A stretch of 64,000 bases of DNA from Sarcophilus harrisii (GCF_902635505.1 NC_045426.1:306912874-306976873); one strand, 5' to 3'; positions 11,488 to 23,665 are shown, numbered from the stretch's first letter. Program-made: numbers and translations. Notes: a model not told the origin generated them from the letters alone.

Positions 11488-14044
11488 ACAAAAGAATATT
11501 AAGAATATTGAAGAAAATATTTCCCTGACAAATAGAATTGGCCAAATGGAAATGAGTAACCAAGAAACAATAAAATAACATCAAATAGCTGAAAAAAAAT
11601 AAAACAAAATGTGAAATATTCCATAGGAAAAAATTACTGACTTGGAAAATAGATTGAGGAGAGTTTAAGAATATTGGACTGCCTAAAGGCCATGAACAAA
11701 TATCATATTTCAATAAATTATAAAGAAAAACCATACAGATATCTTAGAACTACAGGGCAAAATAAACATTGAAAGGATCTTCCAATCACCTGAAACAAAT
11801 CCTAAAATGAAAACTCCTGGAATATTGTACCCAAAATTCAGAACTCCAAGGTCAAGGAGAAAATGTCACCAAAAATTCAGAAAAAGAATTAGTTCAAATA
11901 CCATTGAGCCACAATAAGGATCACATAAAATTTAACGGCTAAAAGGAATAGAACATTTATAATACGATATTCCAGAACGCAAAGGAACAAAGATTACAGC
12001 CGAGAATAATTTATCTAGTAAAACTGAATATAATCCTACAAGGGAAAAATGGACATTTAATTCAAAATTTTGAATTGGTTACCACATGCTTAGTTCTTAT
12101 AAAGACTTATAAGCCAATCCAGAGCAATTATAAAAGCAAAATAAAAGTAGCAATCAAACAAACCAACAAAAATGAGAAAATGAAAAGGAAATGAGAAAAA
12201 ATGTTTCCCCTCTTAGAAAGTCTAGTTTCAAATAAATTTTCAAAGTATGTAGGGCCCTCACAACCAGATTAGGGGGGAAAGCAGGATAGGATTAACTCCA
12301 GCATTTAATAGATGGTTGACAATGACTGACTTCAGCACTATGTATTGGAATCTTTAACCAAAGACCATCCCACAGACATGTTTCTCAAACCTAGTTCAAA
12401 AATTTAGAATTTAGACCAGGAGGTAGTGAGCAGCCCTTGCCCTAGAAGATATAACCAAGCACAGAAAGGCTTTCAAATTACCAATGTAAGCTGATCCTGA
12501 GCTCCTAGAAAAAAAAAAATATTCAATAACACCCTAATAAAGCAGCAGCAGAATCTGAGAACAAAACGTCAGTTCAGGCATTCCCCCAGAAGTACATGGA
12601 ATCAAACCCCAATAAAAAGTCTAAAGTAAAAAAAACAGGGCAAAAAAAAATCAAATCAGTAGAAGGGTAAATGAAGAAGATAAAAACATGTTAAAGCCAA
12701 AAGATATTAAAAAAAAATAATCAGGTATATTATGTACAGTTATGTGCTAACAGACCTTGGATCACAAAAGAAATTCAGGGATACCTTAAAAATATAAAAT
12801 ACTCAAAAAAATCAGAAGATCAAATAGAAATCTTATGTAATCCAATTTCAGAAAAGGAAAAAAGATCTAACCACCAAGGTAAACAATTCCTGGTCTTGAT
12901 GGATTCACAGGAGACGTATATCATACTTTTAGAGAACAATTAGTTCTATACATTTTACAAATAATTATCAAAAGTTGACAAAGAAAGCATCCTGCCAGGA
13001 TCCTCTTACGTAGAAAATATAAAAGCTATACCTAAACCAAGAAAAACTAAAATACAGAAAAAAACTATAGACTATATAATTAGTGAATAATTGACTCAAA
13101 ATTTTAAAGAAAATTTTGTCAGTCAGAAAACAGCAATTTATAAAAGAAAGCATTCGTTATGGTCAAGTGAGATTTGTATTAGGAATATAAGGATGTATAA
13201 CATAATAACAAACATTATAACTAATGATATTAAAAAACCACAACATCCAAAACCACATGATTATCTCAATAGATTTATAAAAGGCTTTTAACAAAATACA
13301 ACCTCTTTATGCTAAAAAAAACAAAACAAAAAAAAAAACTCTTTATGCTAAAGAAACTACAAAGTATAGTCAAAAGGGACTTTTTTTTAAATATATAAAA
13401 TATCTATATAAAACCAAAAGCAAGCATCATGTCCAATGGAAATACACTAGAACCTTTTCCAATAAAAAAAAATGAGAGTGAAACAAGAATGCTCCCTCTC
13501 CTCATTATTATTTCACATAGTGCTAGAAATGTTAGCAACAGCAATGAGCCCAGAAAAAGTAATTAAAGATATAAAGAGAAGAAGTAAAGAGGATTTCAAA
13601 CTATTCCTTTTTGCTGAAAATATTAGTTTATTAGAAAAATCCTAGAGAATCAGCAAAGATAATAAGATAATACAATAGCTTCAGCAAATTTGCAGGCTAA
13701 GAAATAAATCAACAGTATTTTATTTTAATAATAAATAAATTACAATAGCATAATAAATATGATGTAACAATCAAAACTGACATTTCCATATATTAATAAC
13801 AAAACACAAGAAGAAACAATAGAAAGAGAAATCCCATTGAAAATATGTGGGGATCAATCTAATAAAGCACATAAAAGACATGTATAGACTCAATAACAAA
13901 AATCTCCTTAAAAAAAAAAAATAAAAGAACAATTTAAATAGCTGTGGGAAATCATACAAATATAATAAAGCTAAATCATGCAAATATAGTAAAAATAATA
14001 TAAAGTCACCTAAATATAATAAAAATGATATTTTCAAAATCGAC

Positions 14045-14198
14045 TTATTTATTTATTTTTGCTGAGGCAATTGGGATTAAGTGATCTGCCTAGGATCACA
14101 CAGCTAGGAAGTGTTAAGTGTCTGAGTCTACATTTGAACTCAGCTCCTCCTGACTTCAGGGCTGATGCTCTATCTACTGTGCCACCTAGCTGCCCCTA
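14045..14198 (-). repeat. tRNA-headed SINE
   Basis: Antisense, nearly complete: 'gctgaggcaattgggattaa', 'ggatcacacagctaggaag' and 'tgtgccacctagctgcccc' at the head end. It interrupts the ancient L1 ORF2. Confidence 0.85.
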
Positions 14199-15059
14199 AT
14201 CACTTTGTTTTTAATTATATGCAACCAAATTATCAAGGGAATATTTATCAGAATCTAATAAAATAATAACATTCATTTGGAAACCCAAAAGTTCTAGAAT
14301 ATGAAGGGAAATAATGAAAAAAAGTAGAAAAAAAAAGAAATAGTACTTCAAACTATATTATAAAGCAATAGTCATCAAAATCATCTAGAATTCCTAGATA
14401 TTTCAAACCTAGTAATTTGGCATAAATGAAAAAAATGGTGACAATGTTGAATGGGCTTGGAATGATAAGCATGCTAATACATTGTTAGTGAAGCTGTAGT
14501 GAAATAGTATAACAATTCAGAGTAAGTGACTAAAATATCCATACCCTTTGAACTAGACACCTTATGATTGGGCTTATACATGATAATAAGAAAATCCCTA
14601 TAAAAACCAAAATATTCATAGTAGCACTTTTTGTGATATCTAAGAATTAGATCTGGAAGTTAAACAATTTGGAGCATGGAAAGATCTATATGAACTGATG
14701 CAGAATCAAGTAAACAGAACAGTGACTATATCAATGTAAAATAGAAAGAACGAACTATACACCAAAAATTCAAAAATAAATGAAACAAAATTATAAAAAT
14801 AAAGCAGGCCTAGATTGAAAAGGTAGGAATAGAAGTCTACAAATTGCATGTTTTTCAACTTTTCAACATATTGATAAATTGTGCTAATTTTTCCCTCTCC
14901 AAAAAAATACTATTTGTTATGTCAGATGGCTCTCTGAGAGAGAAAGAGGAAAGGATATTTGGAACAATAATGATGTAATAAACAGAAGACATAAATTTTT
15001 TAAAAATATAACTAGAAGAAAAAGAAAGTAAACTATCACTCAATGTCATTAGAGAATTG

Positions 15060-15480
15060 CTATTAGAAAGCGTTTATCAGTTGTTTACCCCGTTCACAAC
15101 AAACCCACATTTACTAAATCTGCAGGACATATATATATAGCACTAGTAATTGTTTACCAAATCTGAGGAATATGCACATCATTTAAGAGTTGTTCAACAC
15201 ATTTGAAGGACACACACTATGTGTAGTGGTTGCTTGCCAAATTGGGAGGACACAGAATTGGTTGATTACCAAAGGGAGGCAAACATACATTGTCACTGTC
15301 TAACTAGTCATTATTTTATAATAGAAAAATCTATATAAAATTTACATAATTTATATAATAACTACTTAGTCCCAAAATGGAAGCTTAAAATAAAATGGAA
15401 TTGCTTATCCTAAATTAACATACTTATTTCCATGATTATCCATGTGGCAAGGAACTTACAATATAGAGAGATGACTTACA
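15060..15480. other. Unclassified AT-rich spacer with degenerate repeats
   Basis: Contains three loosely repeated units around 15070-15290 sharing 'gttgtttacc', 'tttaccaaatctgagga' and 'gaccaaattgggagga'-like text at roughly 50-60-bp spacing, suggesting a small decayed tandem array. No coding potential seen. Confidence 0.35.
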
Positions 15481-15935
15481 AATCTCTCTTGTTGAAAAAG
15501 ATTATTGGATTTTTTTTCTTGTTTACTTTTTTATACTTCTCTTGAATCTTGTATTTGAAGATGAAATAATCTGCTCAGCTCCAGTCTTTTCATTAGGAAA
15601 GTTTGAAAGTCCCCTATTTTATTGAATATGCAGCTGAAAGATTATGCTCAATTTTGCTGGGAAATTGGTTTTTGGTAGTAACCTAAGCTTTTTTGCCTTC
15701 TGAAATATCATATTCCAGTCTCTTTGCTCCTTTAGCATAGAAGTTGTTAAGTCCTGTTGAATCCTGTCTGTGGCTCCTTCAAATTTGAATTGTTTCTTTT
15801 TGGCTGCTTGCAGAAATTATTTCTTTTTGGCTTCTTGCTTTTACTTGCTTTGAATTTACTAATAATTCTGGAATTTGGCTACAATATTCCTCGGAGTTTT
15901 TATTTTGTGATTTCTTTTACAAGGTAATTGGCAGA

Positions 15936-17422
15936 CAAAGAGTAATCAAATGTGCATTCCCTTTGACCCAGCAGTGTTTCTACTGGGTTTATATTCCAAA
16001 GAGACTTTAGAGAAGGGAAAGGGACCCACATGTGCAAAAATGTTTGTGGCAGCTTTTTTTGTAGTGGCAAAAAAATGGAAACTGAATAGATAATCATCAG
16101 TTAGAGAATGGTTGAATAAGTTATGGTTTATGAATGCTATGGAATATATATGTATATATGGAATATTTCTATAAAAAAATGATAAGCAGGATGAATTACA
16201 GAGAGGCTTGAAGAGACTTCCATGAACTAATGTTAAGTGAAATGAGCAGAACCAGGAGATCATTGTACATGACAACAAGATTATATGATGATCTTTGTGG
16301 CAGGTCTTTTTGTAGTGGCCAGAAACTGGAAACTGAGTGGATGCCCATCAATTGGAGAATAAATTGTGGTATATGAATATTATGAAATATTATTGTTCAG
16401 TAAGAAATGACCAGCAGGATGATTTCAGAAAGGCCTGGAGAGAATTACATGAACTGATGCTGAGTGAAATGAGCAGAACCAAGAGATCATTATATACTTC
16501 AACAACAATACTATATGATGATCAATTCTGATGGACATGGTCCTCTTCAACAATGAGATGAACCAAATCAGTTCCAAGGGAGCAGTAATGAATTGAACCA
16601 GCTACACCCAGTGAAAGAACTCTGGGAGATGACTATGAACCACTACATAGAATTCTCAATCCCTCTATTTTTGTCCACCTACATTTTTTATTTCCTTCAC
16701 AGGCTAATTGTACACTATTTCAAAGTCTGATTCTTCTTGTGCAGCAAAATAACTGTTAGGACATGTATACTTATATTGCATTTAATTTATACTTTAACAT
16801 ATTTAACATGTATTGGTCAACCTGCTATCTGGGGGAGAAGATGGGGGGAAGGAGAGGAAAAATTGGAACAAAAGGTTTGGCAATTGTCAATGCTGTAAAA
16901 TTTCCCATGCATATAACTTGTAAATAAAAAACTATAATTAAAAAAAAGATTATATGATGATCAATTCTGATAGACGTGGCTCTTTTCAACAATGAGATGA
17001 TTCAGACCAGTTCCAATGATCCTGCGATGAAGAGAGCCATTTACACCCAGAAAGAGAATTGTGGGAACTGAATGTGGTTCACAACATAGCATTCTCATTC
17101 TTTTTGTTGTTGTTTGCTTGTATTTTATTTTCTTCATATTTTATTTTCAGGTTTGATTTGATTTTTCTTGTACAGCAAGATAATTGTATAAATATGTATG
17201 TATATATTGGATTTAATATATATTTCTACCATATTTAACATATTTTGGATGACTTGTCATGTAGGAAAGGGGGGTGAGAGAAGGGGAGAAAAATTGGAAC
17301 ACAAGGTTTTGCAAGGGCTAATGTTGCAGAATTATCTATGCATATGTTTTGAAAAATAAAAAAATTTAATTAAAAAAAGAAAAAATAAACTTTTATGAGC
17401 ACTTCAAAAAACAATGACAAAA
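15936..17422 (+). mobile_element. L1 subfamily D inserted in L1
   Basis: A 5'-truncated sense L1 starting in the ORF2 C-terminus (FDPAVxxLLxLYxK-like region at 15955-16030). Its 3' UTR at 16963-17375 is of the type 'cacaaggttttgcaagggct'. It is flanked by taattggcaga duplications and is itself interrupted at 16294-16945. The same 3' end type occurs at 48200-48490 and 61952-62696. Confidence 0.85.
16294..16945 (+). mobile_element. Young L1 nested in L1
   Basis: A 652-bp 5'-truncated L1, same orientation as its host. It is bounded by a perfect 17-bp target duplication, aagattatatgatgatc, at 16277-16293 and 16946-16962. It includes the last ~60 residues of ORF2 (YYCSVRNDQQDDFRKAW, then SRTKRSLYTSTTILYDDQF) and a full 3' UTR ending 'aaaaaactataattaaaaaa'. 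This is the third layer of a three-deep nest. Confidence 0.95.
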
Positions 17423-18529
17423 TAATTGGCAGAGTCTTTCAATGACTATTTTATCCTCTGGTTCTAGGATATCAAGGCAGTTTTTCTTGATACCTTCTTA
17501 AAAGATGCTTTCCAGGCTCCTTTTTTTCATCATGGGTTTCAGGTAATCCAAAAATTCTTTTTTCTAAGTCAGTTGTTTTTCATTTCTATTACATTTTCTT
17601 CTTTCTTCTTTTGATTTTGTTTCTCTGATTCTTGATGTCTCACAGTCATTAGCCTCTATTTGCCCAATTCTAATTTTTAAGGAGTTTTTGTCATCAGTTA
17701 GCGTTTCTACCTCCTTTTGCATTTGGGCAATTCTATTTTTAAGGAGTCATTTTCTTTATTCAATTTTTGTGCTTTCTTTTCCAAGCTTTTGACTCTTTTT
17801 CATTAATTCTCCTTTGTAACTCTCATTTCTTTCCCCTATTTTTCTTCTACCTCTCTTACTTGATTTTTAACATCTTTTTTGAGCTCTTACAAGAGGACTT
17901 TTTGGAGTTGAGACCAATTCCTATTTCCCTTTAAGGCTTCACATGCAGGCATTTTGACATTGTTTTCTGAATTTATGTTTTGATCTTACCTGTTGCCACA
18001 GTAGCTTTCTATGGTCAGGGCTCTTTTTGATTTTTTGCTCATTTTTTAAAAGTTGAGCTCTGCTCCCAGGGGGCAAGCTTTTTATGCTGAACATCAGGAG
18101 TTTGGTCATTGGTTTTCTGCTCCAGGACCTGAGGTACTTGCAGCTTGCCCACTATATTGGGCTGGCCCTACTTAGTCATACCTATTGTGCTAGGAGTTTA
18201 GGGCAGTAATTTGCCTTCTGCATTGAGGCTGAAGGTTTTACAGCTGGCATGCTGTATCTATGGCTTGCTGGGGAGAACTGAGTAGCATCAACTGCTAGTC
18301 TGTGCTTTGGCTAAGAGGCTCTGGCTGCTTTTCCCAGATTCATTCTGCATTAAATTGCACTCCCATTTTATCCAAGTGAGACAAACCTTTCCTAGAATCC
18401 TAGAAAATTGTTTCACTCTACCTTTTTGTGAGTTCTGTTGCTTCAGAATTTATTTAGAGGTTTGATTTAATGTTGATAAGGGAAACTGGGAAGAACTCAG
18501 GCAACTTCCTAGCTTCTTAACTTCTTCTC

Positions 18530-19640
18530 TAGGCTTTATCCTTCTTGACCTTTCTGCAGCATATGACACTATTAATTACTTTCTCATCCAGGATTTTCAC
18601 TTCTATATTCCTGGATTTTTTTGGTACCACTATGTTCTTGTTCTTCTCCCACCTATCTAACAATCTCTGTTTGAGTTTCCTTGACTATGTCATCATTCTC
18701 ATCTCATCCACCAGTTTTGATTTTAGTCCTCTTCTTTACTTCTTTTTTTTATATTGAAGTTCATTGAGATCAGGGACCATTTTGCTTTTATATTTGCATC
18801 TCTTGCACAATATCTAGTACAAAGTAGGTACTTAATTAATATTTATCACTTGATCGGTAATCTCATTGGCTCCTAGTAGTCCAATTCTCATCTCAACAAG
18901 ACTTCCAAATCACTGTATCTATTTTCAGTATTTCTCCAGAAGTCTGGTCCTGGCACTACCAACTGAACATCTCCAGCTGCATATTTCCTAAATTCTTGAA
19001 CTCAACAATCCAAAACAGAGTTCATTATGTTTGCCTTCTCCAAACCATTCCTCTTTCCTAATTTTCTCTTTTTATTCAGGACCACAAACATTCCAATCAC
19101 ACAGGCATGTATAAATCAACTCTCTATCCCCTCAGCCCTCATAACCCTTTGTCAAATTTTATCAATTCTAGCACATATCTTATGTCTATTCTTTTCTCTC
19201 CATTTATACCGCCACCAGCCTTGTGCAAGCCTTTAGCACCTCTGCCTGGACAATGCAATAATCTCCTTTTTTATTTCCTAGTTTCCAGTCTCTTTTTTCA
19301 ATTCCTCATTCACAGAGGTGCCAAATTGGTTTTTTCAAAGTAGATATCCTACCATGTCAATTCATTTTTCATGAAGCCTTGATGGTTGCCACTTGTTTCT
19401 AGGATAAGACTGAAATACTTCTGTTTGACTTTTAAAGCCCATAACATTCTGATTCCAGGCTATTTTTTCCAGGTTTATTTCACAAAAATCTCCTTCTTAT
19501 GCTCTACTTTCCAAACAAATGATTTGATTTTTCTTCCCTAACTACCACATTTTACAATTTATCTCTACATTTTTGTGCAACTTGTCTTTCATGCCCAGGA
19601 TGAAAGTTACTAAAGCTCTTCCTTTGACAAATGCTTTGTT
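18530..19640 (+). repeat. L2 ORF2 remnant
   Basis: Sense L2 coding region, decayed: 'ccttcttgacctttctgcag' (RT core equivalent), 'ccttgactatgtcatcatt', 'agttcattatgtttgccttc', 'tttaaagcccataacattct', 'gcccaggatgaaag'. A separate L2-tail fragment (about 18745-18855, 'gagatcagggaccattttgc') interrupts it. Open frames here are short and of chance length. Confidence 0.65.
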
Positions 19641-19840
19641 CAAACGATTATAACTCTAGAGCTGGAAGGCAATGTGGAGGCCACCAAATATAGCTCCCTC
19701 ATTTTATACACAAAGGACTGACTACCCCTACCCTTCTCAAGTTAACTGACTTGCCCAAGATCATAACGATTGAGAGAGCTGAGATACAAACGCAGGTTTT
19801 CTGATTCCATATCCTGTACACATTCTGTTGCACCAGCTTA
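19640..19840 (-). repeat. MIR-like SINE
   Basis: Antisense: 'agagctggaaggcaatgtgg', 'ctccctcattttatacacaa', 'gacttgcccaagatcataac', ending near 'ttctgttgcaccagctt'. Ancient and diverged. Confidence 0.55.
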
Positions 19841-19859
19841 TTTTATATATGAGTATATA

Positions 19860-19875
19860 CATACACATATACACA

Positions 19876-19910
<35 letters not shown>
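19860..19910. repeat. (TA)n microsatellite
   Basis: AT dinucleotide run (about 19880-19906) next to 'acatacacatatacacat'. Confidence 0.9.
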
Positions 19911-19911
<1 letters not shown>

Positions 19912-19949
19912 ATACATAAGCATTTATTGGTGGGCCCCTCATTATAATT

Positions 19950-20095
19950 TACATTTTATACATACTGTTTCTCTCCAAAAGAATGTAAACAACTTGAGGA
20001 CATGAAGCATTTCATTTTTTATCTTATTTATCCTCAGTACTTAGTACAAAGCTGACATACAATAAGTGTTTAATAAATATTTGCTGAATGAATTA
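19950..20095 (+). repeat. L2 3' end
   Basis: 'aagaatgtaaacaacttgag', 'cctcagtacttagtacaaag', 'aataagtgtttaataaatat' is a typical L2 tail. Confidence 0.75.
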
Positions 20096-20099
20096 TATA

Positions 20100-20825
20100 A
20101 GAACTAAGAAAATAGTCAACTTGGCACATGCAATCCTGTCATGGTTTTTTGGACAAAGTGAACTTCAAGGTAAATTTTATAAGCAGGAAGGAAAATGTCT
20201 TAATGGAAAGGTATCTACTCTAATCATCTTTTTTTCCTGAGTTAGTTATGATGATCATCACACCAGATCCTAGAATTAACTTAAGGAAGAAAAGTACTCT
20301 GCAAGAAAACAACTTGTTCATCACTCAGGATAAACACTTCCTAGAGACCCAAGAACATTTAGTAAATTACCTCTTATAGGATACTAAAAAATATCTGAAA
20401 AATTAACTTTCTTTTGGAGGTAGGGAGTGGGGAGAAGTCACTTTCTATTTTAAATCATTTTATTCTTTGCATGTCCTGATGGGAGTCAGCTGCTGTTTAC
20501 TTCATCATTTTTATTATTATCATCATAATTATTATCATGTAGTCACAATGTGCCAGTCATTTCCTAGAATGTATAAAAACACACTCTCTTGTTATCAGTA
20601 CTGAATCAGTTCTCCAAAAAGAGATCAAAAGCTGCTGGGGTCTTGGTAAAGCCAACATCCCTTTTTCTATTCTCTGTCTTCCCTTCCTCACCCTCACTCC
20701 ACCCTCAAAAAAAGGCAAAAATTTCTTTCTTTGAATGTGAAATGTGTCTCTTTGTAATTCCAATCTCTAAACAAACGTCTTAGAAAATAGCCCTGAGGAA
20801 AAACACAGGCATCAATGTGAAGATC
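20100..20825. other. Unclassified sequence
   Basis: No family recognised. There is a small (TTA/TCA)n-like block at about 20505-20540. No convincing coding frame; the short frames here lack splice context. Confidence 0.3.
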
Positions 20826-20826
20826 C

Positions 20827-20827
<1 letters not shown>

Positions 20828-20873
<46 letters not shown>

Positions 20874-20888
20874 ACACACACACACACA
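20828..20888. repeat. (CA)n microsatellite
   Basis: About 60 bp of CA dinucleotide with one interruption (cata near 20869). Confidence 0.97.
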
Positions 20889-21084
20889 AATGCAAAAGGA
20901 ACCGAGGTTCAACTTCCAAAGAACTAATGCTGAGGGTAAAGACATATGGAGGTAGGGATGAGGGACAGAAGAAAAGGTACAAAAGGATTTGAAAGTAAAA
21001 GTTTTCTTCTGTGAGCAACTGAAAATGTCTTTGGAGGATGAATAACCAAAGATGCAGAATGGGAGAAAGCCTCAAACACAGTTT

Positions 21085-21405
21085 TGTCCAAATTCTTTAT
21101 TTTATAGATAAAAAATCTGAGGCTCAGAGCAGTGAAATGAGTTCCCTGAGGTAACACAGATAAGTATTAAGTGACGGAACCTAGATTCAAGATTTGACTT
21201 CAGGCCCAGTGTACTACATAATCCTGTCTAGTTACTCTTGACCTCAAAATAGAGTACATCAATAATACATATTCTTCTACTTCATCCTTCGATCCAGATT
21301 TTAGTCCTAGCTCTGTTAATGACTTGTAAAGATCTTAGACAAGCTGCTTCACTTCTCCATTTCCCCAATTATAAAAGAATAGCATTATTCCTATGTGTGT
21401 TGGTG
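21085..21405. repeat. Two MIR-like fragments
   Basis: 21085-21225 is antisense ('tttattttatagataaaaaa', 'ctgaggctcagagcagtgaa') and 21285-21405 is sense ('tgacttgtaaagatcttaga', 'aagctgcttcacttctccat'). Confidence 0.5.
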
Positions 21406-21411
21406 ATGATC

Positions 21412-22132
21412 TGTTGGGTGTTCTTGTTCTTTAAAATATAAGAGTTCTCTCTGGGAGAAAGGGTTTTCTCGGAGAGGTTTCTGGAGGCAGCTTTAGTTTC
21501 AGTTACAAGTAAATAATCACCCCAAATCGCAGCCAGCTGATAAAAGTTCAGATCTTTTATTGTGTCCTATATAGCCCAGTTAGTTTTTCTTAGGGGCCTA
21601 TCTCTCTGCTTGGTTCCAAGAGCTCTTGCAGCTTTGTCCTTTGCTTCTGCCTCTGCTTTCTTCAGCTTCCAGCCAGCACCAAGGTGGAAAATGAAAATGA
21701 GTCTCTCTTGCCTTGGAGAGAGGGCTTGTGGGCTTTCTCCCAGAGTGCTCCTCTCCGACCCCAGTCAATGTTCCGAAGTAAGACTCTGGAGTGGCTCACT
21801 GGAGCTGTATTTATGCTGAGTGTAAAAGGCTGACTCCGCCTTCTGGAGGCAGGGATTAAGGGAGGTGTGAATTCAGATATCTCTTTCTAAACCCTGAAAT
21901 CTCCTAAACTCGTGAACTCCAATGAGTACTTAAATATTTCTTGCTTCTGTGAGCTCTCTAAAGGTGTGAACACAAGCATCGTTTTCTATCAGTTGTACTT
22001 AGTACCTTGTTTCAAGTTCTGGCCCAAAATATCTCCTTCTAAGATCAAATCAATCATATTGAACCATACTAAATTAGATAATTATTATCTCTATCAACTT
22101 TAATGACTTAACAGTTTGTAAAGATTCCAACA
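21412..22132 (-). mobile_element. Solo LTR of an endogenous retrovirus
   Basis: A 721-bp LTR fossil. It has TG...CA ends within a 6-bp inverted terminus (tgttgg ... ccaaca) and a perfect 6-bp target duplication, atgatc, at 21406-21411 and 22133-22138. Read on the minus strand it has a TATA-like box (cataaatacag) and a polyadenylation signal (cacaataaaag). No internal retroviral sequence lies on either side, so it is a solo LTR left by recombination. A 6-bp duplication suits an ERVK-like (class II) or related group. A second LTR of the same family, on the other strand, is at 25259-25690. Confidence 0.88.
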
Positions 22133-22200
22133 ATGATCAAACGAAGTCATGTATGTGAGTTATTGCTATCATTACAATGGAACAAATATATTGTAAAATA

Positions 22201-22267
22201 GAGCATTCCAAAAGTCTTAGGACTATTTTAAGGTTTAAAACTGTATTAAGACTTGTGGAATATCCTG
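22201..22267. mobile_element. 67-bp mariner-type MITE
   Basis: Bounded by TA dinucleotides (22199-22200 and 22268-22269), the Tc1/mariner target duplication. Its terminal inverted repeats read attccaaaagtcttag at the left and, on the other strand from the right, attccacaagtcttaa. The unit is almost entirely a hairpin. It resembles short palindromic mariner MITEs of other mammals that carry 'ttccaaaagtctta' ends. Confidence 0.75.
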
Positions 22268-22269
22268 TA

Positions 22270-22985
22270 CTAAAATTAAAGCATTACTCAGAAAAGGCTC
22301 ATTTCTACATTTTTTAACCACGTCATTACCAAGCTATTAAAGTAACTAACTAGAAAAAAAAATTGTTAATACTTTTTACTCCAATAAATTATTAATAGAA
22401 TATTGGTATATTCTAACAATAGGAACTTTTTCTTTTTATTCAAGTATTTCACTAGAGTTTCTCAAATTCCATCAATTTGAAGACAATTTACATGATGTTT
22501 GAGATCATGGAGACTGGTGGCTTAAACCAATTGGGAAGAGAGGCTTTTCTCAGACAGAAGGATAATCCACTTCAGAGACCCAAAAAGCAAGTTCAGAAGT
22601 TAAGCTCAGAGAGAAAGAGAACAAGATGAAAATAAGGGAAGAGAGAATGAAATTGTGTCTTTTCATCTTTTATGATCATGCCAAACAACTCCTCAGAGAT
22701 GCCTGTCACAGGAATCAGTGTGCCCACAAAAGCCCATGGTATTATAGTTCAGAGTCTAGACAGACTTTATAGCAAAAGAAAGCATAGCAAAAATCTCAAA
22801 GCCTCCTTGCAAGCAGAAATTAATACTACAGAAATATCTCCTCTATCCTCCCTTACCGTTTTTGAATACATTAGAGATTTAAAATCAGGGAAGAATCTGT
22901 AGTTCTTTGGCAGATAGGCAAGGTCATAAGAAGGCCCACTTACCTGAAAATATCTCTAACATTGGTAATGCAATGATTGGATTAA
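22270..22985. other. Unclassified, with splice-like signals
   Basis: No repeat recognised. The minus strand has two consensus 5' splice-site strings (ending at about 22936, cag/gtaagtggg, and about 22851, acg/gtaagggagg), but I could not pair either with a good acceptor and a clear open frame. The + strand has a 76-codon open frame at 22672-22902 with no known motif. Confidence 0.3.
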
Positions 22986-22989
22986 ATTC

Positions 22990-23220
22990 ATCATCATTGT
23001 TTGAGTTTTAGTCATATCCAACTCTCTATGATCCCATTTGAGGTTTTCTCCACAAAAATACTGGATCATTTTAAAGGTGAGGAAATTGAGACAAATAGGG
23101 TTAAGTAATTTGCCCAGGGTCATATACTTAGAAAGTTTCTGAGATCCGATTTGAACACAGGAGGATGAGTGTTCCTGACTCCAGATCTGGAGTTATATCC
23201 ACTGCACCACATAACTGCCC
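22990..23220 (-). repeat. RTE-tailed tRNA SINE
   Basis: Antisense: RTE-type tail (cattgtttgagttttagtca), 'gaggttttctcc', 'aattgagacaaatagggtta', 'cagggtcatatacttag' and the head 'ccactgcaccacataactgc'. Confidence 0.75.
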
Positions 23221-23239
23221 TAAATTCATCATTAGAAAT

Positions 23240-23415
23240 TCATTTCTTGAGGTTAAGAACTATTCTTTAATCTATATCAGATTGCTTGCTGGTTTAGGGA
23301 GGGAGGGAGGAGAAGAAGGGAGAAAGGAAAATTTGGAACACAAAATCTTACCCAAAAATGAATGTTGAAAACTATCTTTTGGAAAAAATAAAATACTAAT
23401 GGAATTTTTTTAAAT
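23240..23415 (+). repeat. Old L1 3' end, subfamily B
   Basis: 'taatctatatcagattgctt', 'gggagggagggagga', 'aaatgaatgttgaaaact', ending 'aataaaatactaatgg'. This is the same 3' end as 29940-30775 and 31905-32640. Confidence 0.75.
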
Positions 23416-23499
23416 TATTCTTTCCCAAGGATCTTCTTCTAAAATGGAAATCCCCAATGGAAAAGAATATGTGAAGTCAAAAAGAATCCTCTTCATATA

Positions 23500-23665
23500 C
23501 TAACTAGCTATGTGATCCTGGACACGACACTTAACCTCTCTCAGCCTCAATTTCATCTACAAAAAGGGGATAATAATAACCTACTTCACTGCCTTGTTAT
23601 AAAGATCAAGTGAGATAACATATGGAAAGTGCACATCAGAACTCAAAGTACTATATCAATTCTAA
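23500..23665 (+). repeat. MIR
   Basis: 'actagctatgtgatcctgga', 'cacttaacctctctcagcct', 'ggggataataataacctac' and 'agatcaagtgagataacata' are the MIR blocks in order. Confidence 0.8.

Larger units (their letters stand above)
10520..15030 (+). mobile_element. Ancient near-full-length L1 (or HAL1 plus L1)
   Basis: A heavily decayed sense L1. 10520-11400 resembles marsupial L1 5' UTR and ORF1 start. 11490-12060 carries ORF1-like text ('aattggccaaatggaaatgagt', 'ccgagaataatttatctagt'). 12650-14350 is ORF2 with the palm-approach region recognisable near 13430-13500 ('catcatgtccaatggaaata', then 'agaatgctccctctcctcat', equivalent to the GCPLSPLLF motif). 14440-15030 is a subfamily C 3' end. A second UTR-like block at about 12235-12500 raises the alternative of a half-L1 followed by a separate L1. 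No frame is intact. SINE fragments interrupt it at about 11425-11487 and 14045-14198. Confidence 0.7.
15480..18530 (-). mobile_element. Antisense L1 5' UTR and ORF1, split
   Basis: Antisense marsupial L1 5' portion: ORF1 at 15480-15924 and 17434-17960 (for example 'ggaatttggctacaatattc', and the coiled-coil region rich in 'aattctatttttaaggagt'), and GC-richer 5' UTR at about 17960-18530. ORF1 is split exactly at an 11-bp duplication, taattggcaga (15925-15935 and 17423-17433), by a later L1. Frames are decayed. Confidence 0.75.

Noticed and set aside
22936-22990. Possible minus-strand exon ending at cag/gtaagtggg with an open DDEFNPIIALPMLEIFS frame
   Set aside because: No acceptor could be found before the flanking SINE, and the segment is too short to judge.
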